This document shows, one piece after another, positions 5,388 to 5,619 of a stretch of DNA of 5,619 nt. The position numbers were made by a program, and so were the translations under genes. Positions within the stretch are counted from its first letter, which is position 1, and every line of letters begins with the position of its first letter. The notes beneath the pieces are model-generated. The model was not told where the DNA came from and ran no database searches. It saw nothing but the letters and a program-made list of their open reading frames with translations. The stretch is from NCBI GenBank assembly GCA_036556965.1, contig DATBIO010000253.1, positions 1 through 5,619 of the forward strand, written 5' to 3'. The DNA comes from DATBIO01 sp036556965. Lineage in GTDB: Bacteria > Acidobacteriota > Vicinamibacteria > Fen-336.

Positions 5388-5619
5388 CGGCCCGCCGCCG
5401 TCCCTTGCGCGCGACGAGGTAGATCGCGCCCGCCACCAGGCTCAGGCCCAGCGCGATGGCGGCGGCGAACACGGAGACGGTGGAGAGGAGGATGCTGCGG
5501 CTGTCCATGACCGCGCCGAAGGAGAGGGGGGCGCCGCGCACCGCCTCCGCCACGTCCTGGCGCCAGGCCACGATGTTGCCGCGCTCCACGCCCTCCACGG
5601 CGTTCTTGTGCTCGTACAC
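5377..5619 (-). CDS. C-terminal end of an unrecognised protein with a single membrane helix near its end (partial)
   Basis: The frame is open from the right edge of the window to a TGA at 5379-5377, giving 80 residues. The first codon is GTG by chance of the cut; no upstream sequence is available, so I treat it as a 3' fragment rather than a start. The visible part is a soluble, mixed-charge segment (about residues 1-40), a hydrophobic helix of about 25 residues (STVSVFAAAIALGLSLVAG and neighbours, about 46-70), then a short basic ARKGRRRAAAA tail. By the positive-inside rule the tail would be cytoplasmic and the preceding domain extracytoplasmic. I do not recognise the family. It converges on the kinase gene with a 7-nt gap, so it is not in the same operon. 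Confidence 0.6.
   Translation of the reverse strand: MYEHKNAVEGVERGNIVAWRQDVAEAVRGAPLSFGAVMDSRSILLSTVSVFAAAIALGLSLVAGAIYLVARKGRRRAAAA

Overview
This is a very GC-rich (about 70 % or more by eye) bacterial chromosomal window. It holds four complete protein genes and two gene ends cut by the window edges. I see no rRNA, tRNA, CRISPR array, transposase or phage gene. The exported TPR protein and the transmembrane Ser/Thr kinase ending in a PEGA domain suggest a Gram-negative lineage such as Myxococcota or other former Deltaproteobacteria, Acidobacteriota, or a Rokubacteria/Methylomirabilota-like group. This placement rests on gene style and GC content only and is tentative.

Layout. (i) 2-361, plus strand: the 3' end of an unrecognised gene with a jelly-roll-like beta-rich C-terminus. 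(ii) 312-1799, minus: a full-length M17 leucyl aminopeptidase, whose last codons overlap gene (i) tail to tail. (iii) 1800-1950: a 151-bp divergent control region. Its only AT-rich island is a perfect palindrome, ATTATAAT (1937-1944), which gives a consensus TATAAT -10 box on both strands. (iv) 1951-2856, plus: an arginase-superfamily protein that has lost both metal-binding histidines. Its GTG lies 6 nt after the -10 box, so its mRNA is probably leaderless. (v) 2908-3756, plus: a secreted or membrane TPR protein with a PPC-like C-terminal domain, preceded by a near-perfect Shine-Dalgarno. (vi) 3768-5369, plus: a zinc-ribbon/Ser-Thr kinase/TM/PEGA protein 11 nt after (v). (vii) 5377-5619, minus: the C-terminal end of an unrecognised protein with one TM helix and a basic tail, convergent with the kinase.

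Two themes stand out. The aminopeptidase and the degenerate ureohydrolase-like protein share a divergent promoter built on one symmetrical -10 element, so their expression may be linked. The TPR protein and the PEGA kinase form a tight two-gene unit that looks like an envelope-sensing or signalling pair: each has a proline/alanine-rich linker, one hydrophobic segment and a small C-terminal beta domain. No complete novel defence or mobile system is visible. The most notable items are the symmetrical promoter with its leaderless gene, the metal-ligand losses in the arginase homologue, and the TPR/PPC-like plus kinase pair.
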